Origin: Desulfobacteraceae bacterium
GTDB taxonomy: Bacteria > Desulfobacterota > Desulfobacteria > Desulfobacterales > Desulfobacteraceae
Length of the DNA: 64,000 nt
Assembly (NCBI GenBank): GCA_016744295.1
Contig: JADGEQ010000031.1
Location: 1-64,000 of the forward strand
Reading direction: 5' to 3'
Notes under the pieces: model-generated
What the model was told of the DNA's origin: nothing
Database searches by the model: none
The model's input: only the letters and a program-made list of their open reading frames with translations
In this document: positions 60,030 to 64,000 of the stretch, in pieces
Layout: the number at the start of each line of letters is the position of its first letter
Position numbering within the stretch: position 1 is the stretch's first letter
Program-made: the position numbers and the translations under genes

Positions 60030-60905
60030 TTATTTTGGATCAAGGTTGAACAGAATATCGTTTTCCAGATAAACCTGTTCCAATTGTTTCTGGTACTCTG
60101 ACAGTTCTTCTCCTTTTCGGCTGGCCAATTCCTGGACAATATACTGAATCGCCGTCAGCATGCCGGATACATTGCCGATGAAAGGGATGGACAAAGAGGG
60201 GACCACAAGGGAGAGGTCGGCAAACTGGATCATTGGCGCCAAATTGCTGTCGGTCATGGTGAGCAGGGTGTGGCCGCTGCGGCGGATCATCTTGCTTAAC
60301 TTGAGCAGTTCATTGGGGTAGCGGGTGGTGGCGGTCAGGATCACCAGGCTGTTGGACCGGGCATTGGCCAGCATGTCAAAGGAGGTGCTGTCACTGCCTT
60401 TGATGATGTGAATTCCCTTTCGAATCTTGGTCAGGGACCAGCCTAGATAATAGGCAAATGTGTAGGAGAGCCTTGATCCTACTACGTACACGGTGTCGTA
60501 TTTTTCAAGGTGGTCGACAAATTGGTTCATTGTTTCAATATTAATATTTTCATAAAGATATTTCAGATTGTTCAATTCTTCGGTAATGCCCAGATGAAGG
60601 CGATCCGTTCCCTGTTCTTTGAGTCCTTTGATAGCAGCTCTTTCAGGAAGAGAAAGCCCTGTGTTGACAAAATCCTTCAATGCTTCCTGGAAATAGGAGT
60701 ATCCTTTGTATCCAAGGGTGCTGACAAAGCGGACAACCGTGGCTTCACTGATCTCGCAGGTTTCTGCCAGTTCTTTTGTGGTCATGAACACAACCTTGGA
60801 CGGGTTCTGGATGATATAGGTTCCAAGGGCCTGGGCCTTGGGGGTAAGGGAATCAAGCTTACTTGAAATACCGCTGATGACAGGGTGAGATGCCGGATCA
60901 TTCAT
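60030..60905 (-). CDS. RpiR-family transcriptional regulator
   Basis: 291 residues. An N-terminal RpiR helix-turn-helix (TTKELAETCEISEATVVRFVSTLGYKGYSYFQEAL) is followed by a SIS domain (TVYVVGSRLSYTFAYYLGWSL...) that usually senses a sugar phosphate, though members near amine catabolic genes sense other ligands. It is divergent from the sarcosine-oxidase-type operon, and the gap between them holds a perfect inverted repeat around a -35 box, its likely operator. Confidence 0.87.
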   Translation of the reverse strand: MNDPASHPVISGISSKLDSLTPKAQALGTYIIQNPSKVVFMTTKELAETCEISEATVVRFVSTLGYKGYSYFQEALKDFVNTGLSLPERAAIKGLKEQGTDRLHLGITEELNNLKYLYENINIETMNQFVDHLEKYDTVYVVGSRLSYTFAYYLGWSLTKIRKGIHIIKGSDSTSFDMLANARSNSLVILTATTRYPNELLKLSKMIRRSGHTLLTMTDSNLAPMIQFADLSLVVPSLSIPFIGNVSGMLTAIQYIVQELASRKGEELSEYQKQLEQVYLENDILFNLDPK

Positions 60906-61021
60906 AATGTATAAAGCCTATTTGTTGTTTCTTGTATCTTATATAAAGATGGATACAAAATTGATGGTAATTAATCAAAAGTTAACTGATATTTATAATA
61001 GGGGCAGGGGGATGTCAAGTG

Positions 61022-61080
61022 GTCATGAAAGAAATCATGTCATTTTAAAAAAAAATGCTTGACAGGATTTCTTTCATGAC
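61022..61080. promoter_or_regulatory. Operator inverted repeat around a TTGACA box
   Basis: GTCATGAAAGAAATC (61022-61036) and its exact complement GATTTCTTTCATGAC (61066-61080) flank TTGACA (61059-61064). A -10 box would fall at 61082-61087 (TAGTGA, weak). The GAAAGAAAT core fits an RpiR-type site, and binding there would block the sox-like promoter. Confidence 0.6.
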
Positions 61081-61141
61081 GTAGTGATTGAAATGGATCC
61101 ATAATAATTTGACAACAATTCATAATTTTAAGAGAAGGCTA

Positions 61142-62365
61142 ATGTTTCTAAAAAACAAACCCATGTGGGGAAAAAAGACCAAGCTTAAATCAAGTTATGA
61201 CGTGGTATTAATAGGCGGCGGGCTTCACAACCTGGCAACAGCCTATTATCTTGCAAAGGAGCATGGCATTACTGATATAGCGATTATAGAGAAAAACTAT
61301 ATCGGATTTGGTGGTGCTGGAAGGAATACGGCTATTGTTCGTGCCAATCAGCGAACACAGCATAACGTTCCCCTTTACAAGGAAGCCCTTGATCTCTGGC
61401 CGGTTCTCACCAAGGAACTGGATTACAATTTAATGTTTAACAATTGCGGTAACCTCAATCTGATGCATTCGGAAGCAGCCATGAAAGCGGCTAGGATGAC
61501 CATTGCCACAGCCCAGTTCCATGGCGTGGAAAGTCATCTTATCGATGCAAAAGAGGCAAAGGAATTGGTTCCTGCATTGAATATCTCAGAGGATATTACA
61601 TTTCCCATTCATGGGGCCATGTTTCATCCTCCCGGGGGAGTTGTCCGCCATGATGCCGTGGTCTGGGGACTTGCCAGGGCAGCTGCCAAAATGGGTGTTG
61701 AAATTCACCAGCAGACAGAAGCCTTGGATATCGGTACCCAGAACGGCAAGGTAACTTCCGTTACCACCAGCCGTGGCACCATTAACACCAAACAGGTGTT
61801 GATCTCAGCCGGTGGCTATTCAGCCGCTTTGATTTATCAGATGATGGGCATTAAATTACCCATCAGTGTTTTGACCATCCAGGCAATGGTGACCCAGCCT
61901 CTAAAACCTGTTTTGGACCATGTTGTGTCTTCCGGGGCCTACCATTGTTATGCCAACCAGACCCTGAAAGGTGAAATCGCAACCGGTGCCCACATGGACC
62001 CATGGCCAAATTATACCACCTTGAATACGGCCCATTATATAAAACACCAGGCCGAAGCCCTGTCTGAATTTCTGCCCTGTCTGAGGGGAGTTCGCTTCAT
62101 GAGAATCTGGGGGGGACTTGCGGATATGACACCGGATATGGCGCCCATCATGGATGGTAACGAACAGGTCGAGGGATTTTTCATGGACTGCGGCTGGGGT
62201 TACTTTGGCTTTAAATCCTGTTCCGCCGTTGGGAAACATATGGCTTCATATATGGCTACCAACACCTGTCCCGACATTTTGAAACCCTTTGCTCTAAAAC
62301 GATATCAAGAGCACAAGCTAATGGGTGAAACCGCAGCGCTTGTAAATTACAGCCCAGATAATTAG
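61142..62365 (+). CDS. Sarcosine oxidase beta subunit-like FAD enzyme
   Basis: 407-residue DAO-family flavoprotein. VVLIGGGLHNLATAYYLAKEHG is the FAD site, GRNTAIVRANQRT matches the SoxB region near the covalent-flavin His, and WGGLADMTPDMAPIMD is the family's C-terminal motif. With the delta and alpha genes that follow it resembles heterotetrameric sarcosine oxidase. In an anaerobe it probably acts as a dehydrogenase. ATG 61142 follows GAGAAGG. Likely controlled by the divergent RpiR protein. Confidence 0.82.
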   Translation: MFLKNKPMWGKKTKLKSSYDVVLIGGGLHNLATAYYLAKEHGITDIAIIEKNYIGFGGAGRNTAIVRANQRTQHNVPLYKEALDLWPVLTKELDYNLMFNNCGNLNLMHSEAAMKAARMTIATAQFHGVESHLIDAKEAKELVPALNISEDITFPIHGAMFHPPGGVVRHDAVVWGLARAAAKMGVEIHQQTEALDIGTQNGKVTSVTTSRGTINTKQVLISAGGYSAALIYQMMGIKLPISVLTIQAMVTQPLKPVLDHVVSSGAYHCYANQTLKGEIATGAHMDPWPNYTTLNTAHYIKHQAEALSEFLPCLRGVRFMRIWGGLADMTPDMAPIMDGNEQVEGFFMDCGWGYFGFKSCSAVGKHMASYMATNTCPDILKPFALKRYQEHKLMGETAALVNYSPDN

Positions 62366-62393
62366 CCGCAATCAGGCATAAGGAGAGAAAAGA

Positions 62394-62696
62394 ATGGCAT
62401 TAACAATCACATGCCCAATTTGCGGGAAAAGAAACGGGTATGAATTTAAATTTGGCGGAGAGGAAAAGGGTCCAAGGCCCGAGGAAAAGGATCTGACGCC
62501 TGAAGCCTGGTGTGAATATGTGCACATGAATAAATGTGTTGCCGGAGTCCAGGAAGAGTGGTGGTTTCACAAAGACGGCTGCGGATCATGGTTTAAAATT
62601 AGCCGGGATACAACCACAAACCTTGAGCAACCAGTAAAAGTTGACCAAGTCCAAAAGGTAAAAAATCAGGAGGCAAAAAATGATGACCAGGTTTAA
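62394..62696 (+). CDS. Sarcosine oxidase delta subunit-like
   Basis: 100 residues: ITCPICGKRNGYEFKFGGE with the zinc-binding cysteines of SoxD, and the conserved WWFHKDGCGSWFKISRDTTTN. It is a structural zinc subunit. AAGGAGAG precedes the start. The C-terminal 20 residues are low-complexity (K/Q/V/N). It overlaps the alpha subunit gene by 17 bases. Confidence 0.85.
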   Translation: MALTITCPICGKRNGYEFKFGGEEKGPRPEEKDLTPEAWCEYVHMNKCVAGVQEEWWFHKDGCGSWFKISRDTTTNLEQPVKVDQVQKVKNQEAKNDDQV

Positions 62697-64000
62697 TCAT
62701 CTGCCGACATTGAAAATAGATGCTGGTAAAAAACTTGCCTTTATATATAAAGGGAAAAAATATTACGGCGTACAGGGAGATACCGTTGCCAGTGCTCTTT
62801 TTTCAAACAAGGTAAGAATATTCGGCAGAAGCTTGAAATATCACAGACCCAGGGGGCTTTACTCTCTTGACGGCGAATGCAGCAATACCTGCATGGAGGT
62901 GGATGGTATCCCCAATGTCAGGAGTGAAAACACCCAGCTTTGCGATGGTATGGTCATCAAAGAACAGAATGTCAAAGGCTCTGCAGAAAATGATATGATG
63001 GGCTTTCTTGACAAGATGGACTGGATGATGCCGGCGGGATTTTATTATAATGTTATGCACAAGCCCGCAAAGATCTGGCCCCTGGCAATGAAACAGATCA
63101 GAAAAGCTGCCGGACTTGGCAAAATCAGTCCTGATTTTGAAATGCCCGGAAAATTTGACGAGATTTTTCTGAACACAGATGTCTGCGTCATCGGCGGCGG
63201 ACCTTCCGGAATGATGGCAGCCCTTGCCGCGGCAAAAAAAGGACTGAGGGTTATCCTGATGGAGTCCCGGCCCTGGCTGGGGGGATTTTTTGAGTATCGG
63301 TCAACCAAGTATAAGGATCGTCAGACACTCAATGAAAGGGCGCTTTATCTTGCAAATGAAGTAAAGGCTGAAGCCAATATCCGTTTGTTTACCAACACCT
63401 CCTGTGTGGGAACCTATAACAACAACCTTATTACCGGATTTCAGATCGGTCAAAAAGAGGATGTATTTGATCAGCGGTATATTGAAATAAGAGCCAAAAG
63501 CGTTGTTTCTGCAGCCGGCTGCATCGAAAGACCCTTGATCTTTGATAACAATGAAAGACCCGGTGTCATGCAGATAGGGTGTGCCCTTCGCATGGCCAAA
63601 ACCTATGGACAATTGCCCGGTAAACAAGCTGTTTTCAGTATCGGTCACGACCTTGGTCTTGAAGCGGCCCTTGAGCTCCATGCCCTTGGCCTTTCCATTG
63701 CCTGTCTTGCCGATATCAGGGAAGATGGTCAGTCTCCTGAACTGCTGAAAAAAATCCAGGAGAAAAAAATTCCCTTTCTCAAAGGGTGGGTGGCAACAAA
63801 GGCCCAGGGCAGAAAAGTGGTGCGAAAGGTTAGCCTTTCCACCATTGACGGCCAGATTTCAAAAACTTTTGATTGTGATCTTATTGTGGCCTCTGCCGGC
63901 ATGACGCCTGTCACAGGGCATATCACCGTGGCCCAGGGCACGCTTAAATATGATAATTATACCGGTTTTTTTCTTCCCGATGCAATGCCTGAAAAAATGC
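62680..64000 (+). CDS. Sarcosine oxidase alpha subunit-like (partial)
   Basis: Open to the window end: about 440 residues of a protein usually near 950-1000. It begins MMTRFNHLPTLKIDAGKKLAF behind AGGAGG, has an N-terminal ferredoxin-like domain with cysteines GECSNTC...LC, then VCVIGGGPSGMMAALAAA (nucleotide site) and a second dinucleotide region. The order beta-delta-alpha is that of soxBDA. The GcvT-like C-terminal domain lies beyond the window. Relatives also include hydrogen cyanide synthase and opine oxidase subunits. Confidence 0.82.
   Translation, partial: MMTRFNHLPTLKIDAGKKLAFIYKGKKYYGVQGDTVASALFSNKVRIFGRSLKYHRPRGLYSLDGECSNTCMEVDGIPNVRSENTQLCDGMVIKEQNVKGSAENDMMGFLDKMDWMMPAGFYYNVMHKPAKIWPLAMKQIRKAAGLGKISPDFEMPGKFDEIFLNTDVCVIGGGPSGMMAALAAAKKGLRVILMESRPWLGGFFEYRSTKYKDRQTLNERALYLANEVKAEANIRLFTNTSCVGTYNNNLITGFQIGQKEDVFDQRYIEIRAKSVVSAAGCIERPLIFDNNERPGVMQIGCALRMAKTYGQLPGKQAVFSIGHDLGLEAALELHALGLSIACLADIREDGQSPELLKKIQEKKIPFLKGWVATKAQGRKVVRKVSLSTIDGQISKTFDCDLIVASAGMTPVTGHITVAQGTLKYDNYTGFFLPDAMPEKM

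Noticed and set aside
1..64000. tRNA, rRNA, CRISPR arrays, insertion sequences
   Set aside because: I looked for the usual repeats, conserved motifs and transposase frames and saw none.

Overview
The window reads as a chromosomal segment of a strictly anaerobic, AT-leaning, respiratory bacterium, most likely a sulfate reducer of the Desulfobacterota (Desulfobacteraceae-like). This is inferred from gene content: two tungsten-type aldehyde:ferredoxin oxidoreductases, multihaem c cytochromes, a selenium-dependent molybdenum hydroxylase set, a large acyl-CoA catabolic operon, archaemetzincin, and no oxygen-respiration genes. No rRNA, tRNA, CRISPR array or intact mobile element was seen.

Region 1 (about 1-14.2 kb) is the highlight. 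It is a complete quinohemoprotein amine dehydrogenase (QHNDH) operon: aldehyde oxidoreductase, diheme alpha subunit (qhpA), radical-SAM thioether-forming enzyme (qhpD), CTQ-bearing gamma subunit precursor (qhpC), beta-propeller subunit (qhpB), a NapC/NrfH-type tetrahaem quinone-linked cytochrome, two U32 (UbiV-like and UbiU-like) proteins, an ABC exporter (qhpF), a subtilisin-like leader peptidase (qhpE) and an acyl-CoA synthetase. In known aerobic operons a flavin monooxygenase (QhpG) uses O2 to hydroxylate the tryptophan that becomes cysteine tryptophylquinone. None is present here. The U32 pair, whose UbiU/UbiV relatives carry out O2-independent hydroxylation, sits in its place. The proposal is an oxygen-independent route to CTQ and an anaerobic amine -> aldehyde -> acid -> acyl-CoA pathway that feeds electrons to the quinone pool. 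A good sigma-54 promoter precedes the operon.

Region 2 (14.2-23.6 kb) holds a peptide/nickel-type ABC importer, a flavoredoxin-like protein and a TonB-dependent receptor. The two transcription units start with leaders carrying look-alike terminator hairpins, and the receptor leader is highly structured, as in a riboswitch. Region 3 (23.9-29.4 kb) is a signalling block: NtrC-type regulator, archaemetzincin, two Cys-rich GcvH-like proteins without a lipoyl lysine, and a PAS histidine kinase. Region 4 (29.6-35.2 kb, mostly minus strand) has a thioesterase, a decayed acyl-CoA ligase, a heterodimeric ABC exporter and an enoyl-CoA hydratase.

Region 5 (35.4-49.7 kb) is a TetR-led catabolic operon: AOR, 3-beta-HSD-like dehydrogenase, acyl-CoA ligase fused to an SCP2 domain, an AbfD-family flavoprotein that has lost its Fe-S cysteines, an NMO/FabK-like protein, thiolase, FadJ-type bifunctional enzyme, two SDRs and an epimerase-like protein. 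Region 6 (49.8-54.8 kb, minus strand) is a molybdenum hydroxylase (FAD, 2Fe-2S and Mo subunits) with MocA and YqeC. Region 7 (55-58 kb) is a patch of unrelated accessory genes. Region 8 (58.4-64 kb) has a fumarate-reductase-like flavoprotein, an RpiR regulator and a divergent sarcosine-oxidase-type operon (B-D-A) cut by the window end.
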